Shown: positions 21,201 through 34,356 of the stretch, piece after piece
Numbering within the stretch: position 1 is the stretch's first letter
How the letters are laid out: every line of letters begins with the position of its first letter
Source: Dromaius novaehollandiae
Taxonomy: Eukaryota; Chordata; Aves; Casuariiformes; Dromaiidae
NCBI RefSeq assembly: GCF_036370855.1
Contig: NC_088099.1
Coordinates: forward strand, 145,903,017 to 145,967,016
Direction: 5' to 3'
DNA: 64,000 nt
Translations under genes and position numbers: made by a program
Notes under the pieces: model-generated
Databases searched by the model: none
Told to the model about the DNA's origin: nothing
The model's input: the letters and a program-made list of their open reading frames with translations, nothing else

Positions 21201-24200
21201 CCAGGAGGTGAGACACATGGTTTTGCTGAGGGCCAGCAGGCAAGGCTTGTTTTGGGGATTTTCGCGAGGTTCGGTTGGTGACCAGCCTTCATGTGGCCTA
21301 GTCTTCATGGTGCAGGAGGGGTTAATGTCACCTGCGCTGCTGGGGCAGTGATTGCAGCGAGTGGATGAAATGCACTACTATTAATCTGGAAAAGCAGTGT
21401 AAGCTTTAGGTTTCCTAACCCTTACAGAGGAATATTGCATAGCGATATTGTGAGAGGGGGGAAGACACGCTTTTTAAAGTGAATCTGAAATTAGAGCATG
21501 TAGATATTGCTGTCCTGGGGAATGCAGGAGAACCCTGATCAATACCTGGGACTCACAGAGCTGAGGATTTATTCCCACCAGAAACGGGCTCTGTCTAAGC
21601 TCTTGGAGAAAAATAGTATTCGTCTTCAATGATAGACAAAGTACATTAATGTGAAAAGCTGACATGCAATCCAAACTTTGGACAGCTCTGCCTCTCTTGG
21701 GCCATGTGTTTGTGATAAGTAAATAATACTTAATGGCCCACAGTAACTCTGCAGACCTAAATATTTGGCTGCCTGTGTATTTCACAAAAAGTTCCACTGA
21801 TTTTGAAAGGTCACACAAATGTAACAGCTTGGCCCAGATGTGAAAACCAAAGAGACTTTATTAGTGCTGTGGAGTAGCAAGCCACTAGGTCACCTTTAGA
21901 TTTTAAAGCTATTATTCATTTGTTTGTTAGATCGGCTACATCTAGTAATTATTTCTATGCAATTACTAAGTCCAGGCCAATACATGCTTCTGTATCATCT
22001 GTAAACTGTCTGAGGAACAAAACCAGGATCCTTTTCTTCTTCATCTCTAAACCCTTCTTCATTGAAAGAGGGGTCCAGAAGGAATGTGAGACAAAAAGCC
22101 TCATTCTGGCTCTGAGCATTAGAAAACAGTGGGGAGGAAGGTATTACCCCAGTTAAAATTGCAAGGCTTGGATTTTGTCTTGGTTGCAGTCTTTATAATG
22201 CAATACACTTCAGAGCTTGCAAAAAAAGGGCATAAAAGCCCATTTAATGAGGTCCGGAGGAACGTGCAGGATGCAGAGGATGCCACTGGTGTGAAGCCCC
22301 CAGCCCAGTTTCTGCATCAAAGAGCAGGGACGCTGCATGTGGGGCACGCGCTGGGATATGTGGGAGAGGGACCTGGCAATCGCTCTGCTGCTGCGCGCGC
22401 TCTCAGGTGCCGGCTTGGGTGCAGGTGCCCTCCTGGGCACAGCGCACGACGGGGGCCTGTAGTGTTTCCTCCTCTTGGGTGTCACTGTGGGGCCGGCTGT
22501 GGCCTGCCCCAGATCTCGCTGTCGCTCTGCCACCTGAACATACTGACGCTTGCCCGGCCCAACAGGTAAGAGAAGGAAGGAGCGGCTCGAGCACCTGGAA
22601 ATGGCAACGCTGGCAATGTGAGAAGAGGTCAGGAGGATCATGGTGAGGAACTCAAGGGAGGTGAGGGATAAAGAGCAAGGGATAAAGAGAAATTTGAAGG
22701 GAAACAGGTTTCCTTAGCTCATGGCTCCTCTCTGATTCCCAGCTATGAGACCTGTTAAGGCTAGTTTATCCTTATGTCTGCTTACACAAGGCAGCTTTAA
22801 ATTTGGCTTACCTGACCACTGGAAGATGCCCTCAGTGCAAGGGAATCCTTTTGTGTTGCTGAAACGATCTGTGTAACAGCTCCTCACAGAGCCTACAAAC
22901 ATGCAAAGAAGGGCAGAGGCAAGGCTCCCTCCTGCCGGTCCCTTGCAGCTCTGGAAAAGTGACAGCCTAAGTTACAGCAGCCTTCAGATGGCTCTGGATT
23001 ACGTGGAGAGCTGACCTGTCCCGCAGCAGCCCCAGCGAGTGGGGGATGCTGTACTGCGGCTTTCCCACTCCTGCTGTGAGCCGGTCCCACTGCAGGCAGC
23101 ATCCTAAGGGACAGCGCCAACTCCTCGCTGCTGGGATTCAACGCAGATGGCTCCTGGGCAGGGCACATCTGCCCAGAGCCCGTTATTGCTGAAGGATCAG
23201 CTCTTAGACCCACCACGCTCGAGTCTAACACAGTGCGGTTTTGTGTTCTGTTTTATGCTGCGTATGCAACAGAAAAACAATACACTGCATCGTGGACCAA
23301 GAATTTTTCCCTCCATAACCCAGCTTGCTTTCTTTTGCTCTCTAGAGTTACAGCGATGTTCTTCCAGGGAGGGTATATGTGCAAGGCTGCATGGATTATG
23401 CCTCTGCTTTCCTAAATCAGTGAGAGGTGAAAACTATACCCATAAAAACTATACTTTCTTACAAAGCGAGTTTCTAAGCGGGTGAGTCACTGACAATTGA
23501 ATGCAAAAATGGTGTGATCATCTTTCTTGTATTTATCCTGGCACGTGAATTCCGACAAAATGTCAGAGTGCAAAAACAAGGCAAGATAGGGAGCTACTGA
23601 ATCTTATGTTTAGTTTAATAAAACAGTTTGAGAGGAGAAACTGGGAGATCTCATGCATGGTCTCTGTTGGCCTGGGTCCACAGCTGCCTGATTTACTGCA
23701 GCTGAGGATCTGTCTCCAACTGTTTTCTTGGATAGACGTAGCCGTAGTCAAGCCCATTGGTACATTTGTGCTGCCATGGATGGGCATCCTATGTAAAATC
23801 TAACAGATAGGAAATGGGGTAGTAAAATTTAAAGCGATGAATATAATCATTCAGCTAGTCACTTCCTCTAGCCCACTGCACCAAAGTGCTCTGCACCTAA
23901 TAGCTCAGAAGGTCCAATCTCAACAGCCACGGGCTTGATCTAGATTCTGTGTGCTGCTTCCCCCTGAGTCCTTTTCCTCTCCTCTGCTTGCAAAGAGCCC
24001 TATGAGCCCTACAAGCCGCTACCTCTCACCCCCCGCAAATGGCAGCTCCTCTCTAGCAGCAACCTCTGGGCCTGGGTTTCTCCCCCAGGGCCAGCTCTGT
24101 GTGCCTGTCTGCTGCTCAAGCAGCCCCTCGATGTGGCTCCGGGGCTGAGTGGAAGTGTCCCGCAGGGAGCTGTCACACACAACCTGCTGCCTCTCATTTT

Positions 24201-27200
24201 GGCTTTGAAAAAGCTGATTTAGAAAAGTTTTCTTCTGCAGAGGACAGGAACCAGAGACACGGGAAGAAGTGTCAAGGCCACAGGAATGGTTTCAGCTCTG
24301 GGCTGAGAATCTAGGAGTTTGGGGCTCCAAACCCTGAGTTCATCGCAGCGATGTGTTCCCAAGGCTGTGCACATTTGGGCACCAGTTGTCTAGTGGCCAG
24401 GTGGTCTCCCAGGCTGTCAGGACAAGAGCAAATCTGCTCTGTGAGCTCTCTGGAGACAGAGTTGCTTAGGGAAAGCAGTGTGGGAACATCAGAGCTAGCT
24501 CTCCACTGGCTCTGGGGCTGGGCTCTGTTTAGCCACTGCAGAAAGTTTCTGTGGGGAATCTGATGCTGTTTCCAAGAAGGAAGATATTAGCTCATCCTGG
24601 GTGCCACAGTGACCACACTTCAGGTGTCTAGGCTTGGTTCAGCTCTCTTATTTACCTCTGTGCAACAGGCTGGCAGCATATACATATTTTCAACTTCCCT
24701 GTGACAACCTTGGCTTTTAAATGTTCTTTTTGTTCTGTGTGAGTTTGGAGGAGCCACAGGTTTTCTTGCAAGTGTCTCTGATAGTCCTCAAAATCGCCTG
24801 TTGCACGTTTTTCTCTTCGGCTGCCTGCCATCCAAGTCTCCCCTCAGCCTTCTTAATCCATTGTGCTTTCTGCCTGCTGCCGACCATAATCATTTCCACA
24901 GCATAACCTTTAGGAACTAGCTATTTAGCCACATTTTCTCTTTTCCTCCTGACTCCTCACTGAGAGAGACATTTCTTTTGTGACTCAGCTATGTGAAAGT
25001 TGCCTCCTTGCAGATTATAGGAATTTAAATGTCCTTACTTCCAACTTTCAGGTCTTTTTCACTGGAAAACCTCAAATAAGAGTGCAGTGAAGCCACAGTG
25101 CCCTGCCTTTGGCATGGACCCTCTCTGGGGCCCAAAGCGGAGAGCTACTCCCCACCCTCCCACACACACACCATGGAGATCTAGCACATTCGAACTAGGA
25201 GGACCTTGATACAGACCATCCAATACTGAACATTTCATGTGCTGAGGGAAGGGAATGTTAACTTGTACATTTTTTCCATAAAATTTCCCATGTGTAATAG
25301 TTCAAGCACACTACTGTGACCCCCCCAAAAAAAAGAGAGAAGAAAAAACTGTTAAACTTTCTACTTCTGTGCTCAGTTTCTGCTTTTGTGGCCAGAAAAA
25401 GGGGGGAAAATACTGCAAGTTAATTTCCAAGTATCATCCCGCCTGATGGAGCTCTGCCCGCTGTACAGACTGCCGTCTTCCTTTCCCTTCTGTATCGTCA
25501 GTGACTTGATCCCATGAAAATATTGAGCCACATACATCACGCTTTGTAAGGCACTATAAAATATCTCTCACTGGCTCCTCCTGGTACTAAATAGTTTTTT
25601 TATCAGTGAAATGCAGTTTTCTTACTCACCTCCTGGCTATTCCTCTTTAGGATAGAATCACACTGGAGCTCTACCCAGTGACAGAAGTTGAATGCTTCCT
25701 GCTTTAATGTTTATTTAGCAAAACATTTTACATTCCTGGAGAGATACCAGTCTGTCATTAATGGATTCTTGGCTCGATGCCAGCAGCTAATAGTTTTATT
25801 GGTCCTCACAGCATGGCTCTGTGATTTTGGTAGCTTTGCCAAGCTGGGTCTTCCTCTTTTTTTTTTTTTTTTCATAATTTTATTTTATTTCTGACCAAGA
25901 GAAGTGCACTGAGGGAGGGACAGATGCAAGGGCCCTTGCCCCATGCTGTCCCGGCCCCCGCCTCGGGCCAGTCTGTGTTACGCAGGGATGCCCAGAACTC
26001 CCCAGGCCTGGCCCTCAGCCCTGCTCCTGCCCATCCTCCCCCCAAAACGCACATGAAAACCCAGAGCTGAATTGTGCCCAGGCTGCTGCCGCCGAGCACA
26101 GCACTGGAGCTGCAGCACTGGGAGCTGGATTTGCAGGGTGAGCATATGCTCAAAATATCTGTCTCATTCAATCTCATTTTCCATCAGTAATTAAGACTGA
26201 GCAACTTCTTTCTTAGAGCCTCTTCGTCCATTAGTCTCCATGACAAGGGGAAAGGTGGGAGCCTCATTATTTTTAAATGGGGGCTTGCATTTGTCTTTCA
26301 GCTAGAGAAGTCAGGGTGTTATATACGTACATATGCATTTCAATGGTGTGACGTAGCTGGAGAAAAATGAGCGCTTTGGTGCAACAGGTCAAGTTTGTTT
26401 AACACTACAATGTTTTAAAACAGGGTGATGCCATTTCAATTAAATGTCCCAGAATGTTTTCCAAGGTAATTGTTTAAGAAACTTTTCAGAACTACTTTTG
26501 CAAATCAGGCACGTCTTGCATAAAACTCACTGGCAATAAAATAGTATGTGCTAGAAAAATGGAGCTGGGGACTTTATTAGAAATGAGGGAAGCAGTAATA
26601 CTCTTTTCAGGACAGTCTGGTTTGTAACAACACATTATTACATAACTCAGCAGTTACAGCCTGCTATATATTTCTTTTGCATCATTTGTGTTTCTCTTTT
26701 CTCTCACAGCAACCTGATGATACAGGATTGATTAGAAAAGAAAAAAGATAAAGCAAAGAACTAGTAAGCATTTGCATTTGTAGTGTACCCTAAAACCAGC
26801 TTGCAACTTCCTTTCATTTGTGACATCTCCTTTTCTACTTTGCATTTCCCACTCCTCAAATCCATCTCTACTGCTAGGATAGGCTGAGACTCACAACTGG
26901 ACTTTATGGAAGATATTTGCATGAGCCAGACAGAGAGACACTGGACACCTAAAGAAGTTAACTCTGACTAGTTCTTATTGCCTTGCAAACTCTGGATTTG
27001 TAATGTTGTGAGATTTTCATTGATTTGTCAATGTTTAGCTTGGGATTTTTTTTTTCCACCCAGAACTGCTGGGTATTTGAGTCTTTCCTATAAAGAAACA
27101 TTTGAAAAAGCTGTGGAACAACAGTGTCTGATTCTCTTTCTAGCAAAAATGGAAATCAGAGGGAGAAGGTTTCCAAAGTGAGCGTCAGATTCTGATTTCT

Positions 27201-28500
27201 TTTACAGAAGAGTAAATCCGGGATAATTCAGTGCAGTTACTTCAGATTTATGCTAGCATAAATAAGATGAGAATTTGGCTCTGGGAATCTCTGTAGCTCC
27301 CTGTTTGCTCATCTAACAGCTGGCAGCTTGCTTCTTGCTGTTCCTCTTGCTTTCTGGACTGATTTGTCTTGCCTGGTGCTCACGTCAGGGCCTTCGAGCT
27401 TGGGAGTTAGTTAAATGAGCAAATGTGTTTCACACAACACACAGCTATGAATGGCTCGAGATCCTTCACATGATCATACATATTTCAGATTTCCCAAAGG
27501 CCAGAAATTAATGACTAGTAAATGGATAGAAATATTACTTCACACAGTATGTAGTCAACCTGTGGAATTTGGTACTACAGGAGGTCACTGGCTCAAATAA
27601 TGGGTCAGGATTTGAAAAATGGCTGGTAATTTTATGTCAGCTAATTACCCTTGGAACTGGGCAAGCAAAGATCGAGGTAAGTAGACCTCTTGCGCCAGAG
27701 GACACGCCAGGTCCCCTGCAGGGATCAGGATGGAATTTTTCCCTTAGCATATGGTTGCGCCCAATTGGCAAAGTCACTTTTCCCTGCTTTCCTCTGCTGC
27801 ACCATGGTGGGAGGCAGGAGAAGGGAGCAGGTGAGACAGAGGTCTGAAGGCCTCTGTCTCCACAAAACCTCAGATCCCAACACCTCCTCTCTCCGCAGGA
27901 GTTAAGATTTAGATGTAGGTCCAAGCCTGGACCTGTACTATCTCCACCTCTTTTTGCTGCTTGTTGAATGTTGCCTATGTGTTAGATCTGATATGCACAC
28001 ATTCACTGCCAGACACACACACACAGAAAAATTCAAACATTTACATATGTAAGTAGATGTGCTTGCTGCTGTCTGTGTTTAGAAACTGTCAGACAACCAA
28101 ATCCCTTCCAAATCATTTTAGAAAATGTGTGACCAAGCATTAAGTTGCAAGTCTCTACCTAGGCATTTAGCTGTGTGGTCTAATTTCCCCTGGGAGCTTC
28201 CTCTTGAAGCCACCAACCAGCTCAATGCAATTGCCCAGCCATAGGTGTCTAGTGACATTTGAGATGTCCCGAGATACCAAGACTGGCTGGTGGTTATAAG
28301 ACAGGGTTTATGGGAGACTGTGTCCTCCAACAGCTCTCAAAAACAGCTCAGGCTATTTTCCAGGGCTGGAGAGGGCTTCCTAGTGCAGTGATAATTGCTG
28401 CCTAAGGCTTCACCAAGGGGATTAGTGATAGATGTGTGGTGGGGCTGGTTGTTTACGCCCTCAGACCAGACCCAAGTTAACTTTGCAATACGGACATAAC
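18260..28500. other. Intergenic sequence, no gene recognised
   Basis: Mostly unique sequence. A small GC-rich islet at 19,230-19,450 and another at 22,260-22,560 contain scattered CpGs. The latter ends in a strong splice donor (AACAG|GTAAGA) at 22,564, preceded by a plausible acceptor at about 22,511, and makes a 53-bp exon-like piece. No repeat family or RNA gene was recognised. A T run lies at 25,857-25,872. Confidence 0.45.
26330..26560. promoter_or_regulatory. Candidate distal regulatory islet
   Basis: AT-rich unique sequence with GTGTGACGTAGC (CRE-like), TTTCAATTAAATG and GGTAATTGTTTAAG. It looks like conserved non-coding DNA by composition and motif density only. Confidence 0.2.
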
Positions 28501-28509
28501 TCTCTGCAG

Positions 28510-28708
28510 GCCTTAGGCCTGGGTCTAGATCTAACCAGGAGTGTGAATATGCCCTCAGAAGCGCAACTTCTTGCAAACCCTGTCTTTTTAGAAAAGCTAG
28601 CTGAAACACATAGCAAAGAAGAAAGGCTGGGAGGATTTCCACTGGAAGTGGTAATGAAAGACATGAGCTCTGACAAGCTATTTCAGCGACGGCAGCAATG
28701 TACCACAG
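28510..28708 (+). other. Candidate exon A (unrecognised peptide)
   Basis: Acceptor CTCTCTGCAG and a consensus donor CCACAG|GTAGGT bound a 199-bp segment open in one frame. A Kozak-acceptable ATG lies at 28,549 and begins Met-Pro-Ser-Glu-Ala-Gln-Leu-Leu-Ala-Asn-Pro-Val-Phe-Leu-Glu. The exon ends in phase 1. The peptide is charged and non-repetitive. It could be a real exon or a pseudo-exon, and no domain was recognised. Confidence 0.18.
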
Positions 28709-29935
28709 GTAGGTGCAATTTAGAGTCCCTGGGAGGCAGCATAATAAATGAAATCCTGGATTCTTGTTTAGTAATCCTCACTTGCTATGGAAGTGTTTGG
28801 ATAGGCCAACCCTACAGTAAATAGGAGAAATCTTGCCAGTTTCAGGAAAAGCCTCTGGCAATTATATTCCACAGAAAAAAGATACATTTTAGAATTGCGC
28901 AACAGTTGCACCTGCGCAGTTTTGACAGCAGCACATGGACAGAGCCTGAGGACTGCACAGAATTGCGTATCACTGGATTTTGTTTTGAGATGTGTACACA
29001 GAGTCATGACTTTTTATTACTGACTGCTCTGACTGCAGAAAGCACCTGAACAATAAAGACATCCTGGTTTCCTGTCACAGCTGGGAAGGTGATGTTGATG
29101 GGAAATCTGTCCCTAGCTCCTCCCAAACCAACAGCTTTGCTGTTGAGGTGGCCAGAGGAATTTGTGGGAGTCTGCTAAGCAATTGCAAATTCTGATTTGG
29201 TCAGATTCAGACAGAAAAAACATCTTTTCACACATAGAAGACCTTCCAAAAAGGTTTATACAAACGGCAACTCTCTCACTTGACTCAGGGGAGCTGTCAC
29301 TTGGCAGGTTCTTAGAGGAAATCCTCACATTTCTGTCTGGAAACTTGTTAGGAGAGCAGATCGCCACAGGGTAACTCTATCGGTTCTGAACAAGTGCTGT
29401 GCTTACCTTTTTTAGATTCAGCTGAAAATGAGTGTGCAAACAACCTCAGCACTTTGAGAGCTCCTTTGAACTGACGATCAAAGAAATCATGACATTTCTG
29501 CTTCATTCAGGACAGCTAGGGACAACTAAACACTCTGAGATGATCTTTTTGGCAAGTAAGAAAACTCTTTCTGCTGAGGTTGCCCATGATGAAGCTTGCA
29601 GCTGCAGTGAATAATCGTTGGTTCCCAATCCCCTGCAGATGCAGACACAGACCTCCTCCCTCTGTAAGCAACAACCTCTGTTTTCCTCTGCTCCTTTGTC
29701 AACTATGAACAGAGACCTGCCAGCAGCTGCAATACAACCATAAAAAAAGCAAAGGTCTCCACTCACCTCTGTTCCCCAAACAGCTGTTCACAAATCTCCT
29801 GCTCTTTTCCATGTTTAATATGTTAAAGTACCTGCAAGTAATGTTTTGTCAGCTGTTGAGAATCCAGACAGCCTCCAGCTTGTGGAGCACGGAGGCCCAC
29901 AGTGGAGGTATATGGCAAATGACACATCTACACAG

Positions 29936-30278
29936 CCTTGCAGACCGTCGAACTGAATGGGGAGTTGCTCCGGTGGGCAGATCCACTTGGATTCTCAGCA
30001 GATCTCCATCAAGTTCGATTGGTTTCAGATGTCCAGAAATTCCCACTGTCTCTCTCCTGTGTTTATGACATTCCTTTCCAGAGACATACTAAGGTGGAGG
30101 TGGAGGTGGTACCCATGGATGAAAAAGGCTTGTCTCCCAGGAGTTCATCTAAAGAACTGAACAAAGCATTTGCTATCCATCTAAACAAGACTTTTAATGT
30201 GAAATGCATCACAGAAGTAGAAAATATCACCGTGGAACATTTTTCTGAAACACAGCAGTACCTAGATGAAGCTGTTGA
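29936..30278 (+). other. Candidate exon B (unrecognised peptide)
   Basis: A segment of about 113 codons, open in one frame, is bounded by acceptor candidates at 29,935 (ACACAG) or 29,943 (CCTTGCAG) and a good donor TTGA|GTAAGT at 30,278. The upstream acceptor would join exon A in phase, while the better-looking one (29,943) would not. The peptide includes Glu-Leu-Leu-Arg-Trp-Ala-Asp-Pro-Leu-Gly and Lys-Val-Glu-Val-Glu-Val-Val-Pro-Met-Asp. It ends in phase 2. An acceptor at 30,493 continues the phase for 19 codons and then hits TGA. Confidence 0.2.
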
Positions 30279-31294
30279 GTAAGTTTCTCAGATCCAAAAG
30301 AATTCCTGGTCAAAACAAGGAAGGGGGTATTCTCCTTTTCCTTGGAGAAAGCCTAGGACATCAGAGACCAAGATTCAAATTCCTCAGTCATACTAGAGAG
30401 ACTGGTCACCCCACTGGGCCACCAGCTGTTTTGTGACTCTGTTTTTCCATGAAAATTTCCATGAAGGAGGTCGTATTTTGATTTCATTCTACAGAGAAAT
30501 GAAATATGATAACCTTCATGTTTCTTATGAAATGGAGTTCTGGTTTTCTTGACAGGCCTAACTAGCAGTGCATGGTAAGACTGAACTCCAGGGGTACTAC
30601 ACATCTTTTGCCAGTGCTGTATATTTTGAACATCATATTTTATGAATTTTTTTATTAATTTATTGATTATCTAGAAATACAAGGCACTCTCACAACATGT
30701 TATTTTGTAGTTTTGTGATATCCAGCCTTAAAGAATACATTATTTTGATGTATGTGTGTACGTGAGTGTGTGTAAGTGTGCCTAAGTATATAAGTAAAAA
30801 ATAAAAATAGTATATGTAAAAGTGATCAAAAACTAACAGTATTCAAATGACCATTTCTAACTTCAAGAGTTAGCCTTGAAATACAGTGAGACATTATACA
30901 GTTCTTCTAGAGCAGGGGTAGAGGAACCTTTAACTTGATGAGTGCTAGCCTTTCAGACACATGTTCTTTATTAAAAAATATATGAAAAAATGATGAGCTT
31001 TTGTGGATGTATCTGGTTGATAGTCTTCAGTTTCCTCACTTCTGTTCTAAAGCTGTTAGGCCAAATCTTCTGGCCTTGCCCAGTGTGCTTGCAGCAAGAG
31101 ACTGATACAAGTGTGCCTATGCAGTCACTGCAGCATAGAGCATGCCAGGTCTCGTCCGTGCAGTGGGATGGGAGCAGGGAGGTGGTGGTCCTCCATCACT
31201 CCCTTGCCAGTGCAGAAGCACCGTTGAAGCACTGAGAGCAGGGGGAGCTGCCTGTCAGTCAAAAGTGAGGCTAAAGGACCAGCCTTTTGCCCAG

Positions 31295-31360
31295 CAGCCC
31301 TAGATTCATAGGGCTGGAAAGGTAGCCCAGGGCACCATCTGCCCCATACTCTTTTGGTAC
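31295..31360 (-). mobile_element. Possible relic of a CR1 3' end (reverse orientation)
   Basis: AGATTCATAGGGCTGGAAAG, followed by GCACCATCTGCCCC, resembles the reverse complement of a degenerate CR1 tail (ATTCTATG-type end plus the TCCAGCC/TTCCAAC block). The match is short and old. Confidence 0.25.
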
Positions 31361-33744
31361 CAAGCTGTGCTCAGCTGAACCAAGTAACTGGGATCTTCGA
31401 CTGATTTAACTATCCTAATCATTCATGACCTAGAATTTTTTGCAGCAGGATTTTCTTTTTTGAGCTATGTTAACAGTAGGGGTAACTGTGATGCGTGTAT
31501 CAGTGTCCCTGCAGAGCTACCGATACCATCACATTAGCCAGTCATTACAGGCTATGATGGCTACCCCTCTGAGGGTGCTAGTTCATAGGAACCATCAGAG
31601 TTACAGTCTCTCTGGGTCAGTCATAAAGAGTTGTCATTCACATCATCTTCCTCCTCTGGGTTTGCCAGGAGCTGCGTCTGACCTCCAAGGACTTCAAAAT
31701 GTGATTCATTGTGTGTTACAGAATGTCCATTCCTCTGGGCAGTGATTAAATTACCTTTGATGTGGGTCACCATGGAAGGATGAAGGCTGCATGATGTCAT
31801 CAGTTTCCCTCTGACGGACCCGCACAGTGCTGCCAATGTCAATACGGAGCAGTGATGCTGGCTGGCTGCAAGTGCGGTGTTGAGTCCTTCCAAACCTGCA
31901 GAAACAGCCAGGATTTTATCAGTCTGCTCGGCGGCTGCAGGCAATGTTTCACAGGCCCCTGCAGAGAAGCGCCACAGGTGACTGTCCCATAAGTACGTGT
32001 GGGGCTGACCTATAGCTTCTATTTTAAAATAAATATTCCTACAACATTTTTTATTGTTCCACTTGCTGTTTGCTCTGTGCAGGGGGGAGAGAGAGGGGAC
32101 AGGCAGGGGGTAGGTGGAAGAGGGGCGTTTAAGACCTAGATGCATCCAAGACTGCTTTTCTGGTATTCATGTATCCATGCAAAACCCATTGTGTTGTTAT
32201 TAATGGCTTGGAAGAAAACAAAATTTAGGTTCTAACTGGTCTGCAGTCAGATTTTAATTTTCCAGGACAGTAGCAGGCAACTTCTAATTTTCTGGGACTG
32301 TAGGAGGAGGAAGTAGTGTAAAGCAAAAATGCAGCCATTGTAAAAGTTACATACATTTGCCTATGGGAATAAATTTATCTTTGAAAAACTTGCAAATAAG
32401 TTTACAACAGAAAAGCAGAGGGTCCCAAACTGGTCTCTAACTGGCCCCAAAACACTTCAAAGCAGCATATCTACAGCTAGTGGCAGTGGATGCTCCCAGC
32501 TCTATATTGGCTATACAGACACTGTGGGGAGGCGTCTTTGGTCTTCAGTGAAAGCCGGTGTCTTAGCAGAGTCCAGAGCTGGGGCTGCTGCCTGAACCTT
32601 TGCAAGTGTGTGTGCATCAGCCTGAGAAGGACGGGCTGAGTTCAGGAGCTGAAGGAAGAAGAGCAGCAGTCAGGCGGTGAGCGGTGCAGGTGGTTTGAGA
32701 AGATGGGTTCCCACCTTTGAGGGGTGGTGGTGAGGGGGAGAGGATGGCAAAAGTGTAGAACGTGGATTTGGGATCCTACTGTGGGGGGAGGCAGTCAGAG
32801 GATGGGGAGGAAGGTGCCTGGTTTGAGAAGGTGGGAGGTGCACGCAGACGACACGGGGAGCTAGGCACCGGCGCTGCCCACCTGCGGCAGAGCCCAGCAA
32901 ACCAAACCTCTGCCGCAGGTCGCGGGGAGGAGCCACAACAGGCAGCCCTTGATGGGGGTGGGCACAGAGTGGCTTAGCATAAGTGGTTTATCATGGAAGC
33001 AGGCCACGGTAACCTGATAATCTGCCCACCGGTAACTGAGAGCCACCTCCATTGCACTTCCTGACCTGGCCGTTCCTCATGGCTGGCTAGATCCAGACTG
33101 TCCAAACACAGCCGGTGGGTGCAAAGGCCAGGATATAAGATTTCCTTGAAAGCTAGCATGGACATCGCAAACAAAGAATGGTGAATTCATCCTTATCCCT
33201 CCCCTCTTCTGTATCTCCATCCCTCTTCCCAGTTGCTTATTGTCACAGATTATTTTAGTTTCTTGGACCTGAGAGCTTCAGAAAAGAAGAGGGTGGAAAC
33301 TTAGACAGGATAGCTGAGAAAAGACAATGAGACTTGGGACACATTTTTTAAATTAAGGGAAACCCCAAGACTTCTGTGTCCATCCAACTGTGAGCTCCAA
33401 ATATTTTTACAAATATCTTGTAATTAGAGGATCCTGAATAACCTAGCCAAAGATAACTGAGAGTAAGCGGACACTCAGGGGACAGATGTTTGTTAATACT
33501 CCATGGTAAGGTTTTATGCCCTGATTCATCTCCACATAGACCAATATTACATTTAAAGTAAGAAGGGGACTGTTGGACCTTTTGCTGGCCAGAAGTCTAG
33601 CCCAGAGCCTCTCAAGCCTGGTGCATGTTAAACCTTCAGAGTAGCAGGCACCACTGACCTCAGTTTTCAGACTGCAGAAACCATATTCCATTGTGGAAAT
33701 GTGTATCCATATGCCCATCCTTTTCATTCATGATATAGCTGCAG

Positions 33745-33858
33745 GAAAACCCAGAGCGACAGCTTTTCCCCCAGCTAGTATAAGAAAAATTTCCCCGTAC
33801 TCCATTTTGGATGTGATGGGAAAGGGGGACAGTTGGGTACAGCTCTATGTTGGCAAAG
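33745..33858 (+). other. Candidate exon D (unrecognised peptide)
   Basis: Acceptor ATATAGCTGCAG and donor CAAAG|GTACTG bound 114 bp open in phase 1 in and phase 1 out. The peptide includes Ile-Ser-Pro-Tyr-Ser-Ile-Leu-Asp-Val-Met-Gly-Lys-Gly-Asp-Ser-Trp-Val-Gln-Leu. Exon A also ends in phase 1, so A-to-D splicing would keep frame. The phase at its other end matches candidate exon E. Confidence 0.22.
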
Positions 33859-34316
33859 GTACTGTTTACACAGTGGCATTTCCTAGGAGTGCAAAACCTC
33901 CAGGCTTACCCATAACACAAGACAACACAAATTATCCTGTAGATTAATTCTGAGGAACAGTGAAGCTTGTCTAAGGTATAGGACAAACAAAATAAGAATA
34001 TCCATTGATGAGATCAAGGACAACAGGCAGGACTGGCAGGAGGGAAGCTGTGCAGGTAGAGAGGTCTCACCGGGGGCAGCTAACAAGCTGCAGGTGCTAC
34101 CTATGGCAGAACCATGACATGAAAAATGAAGCCAGATCACTGGAGAAGTAGAGAAAAAAGGCAGCATAAGGCTAAAGACAGCCAGAGGGAAGCATTTGTA
34201 ATGTGATCCTGAGAAAGAGGTCTGAGTGGGCTACTCTCTGGAAATGGAGGCCAGAAATAGTTAAGAAATCATATCTTGCTACTTTGATTCCAAAGGTGTT
34301 TGTAGAACACATTTCT

Positions 34317-34319
<3 letters not shown>

Positions 34320-34355
<36 letters not shown>
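34320..34355 (+). repeat. Poly-T tract (36 bp)
   Basis: An uninterrupted run of 36 T residues. Birds lack active L1 machinery, so a poly-A retrocopy tail is less likely than in mammals. No gene-like sequence follows on the opposite strand. It is best treated as a mononucleotide microsatellite. Confidence 0.9.
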
Positions 34356-34356
<1 letters not shown>

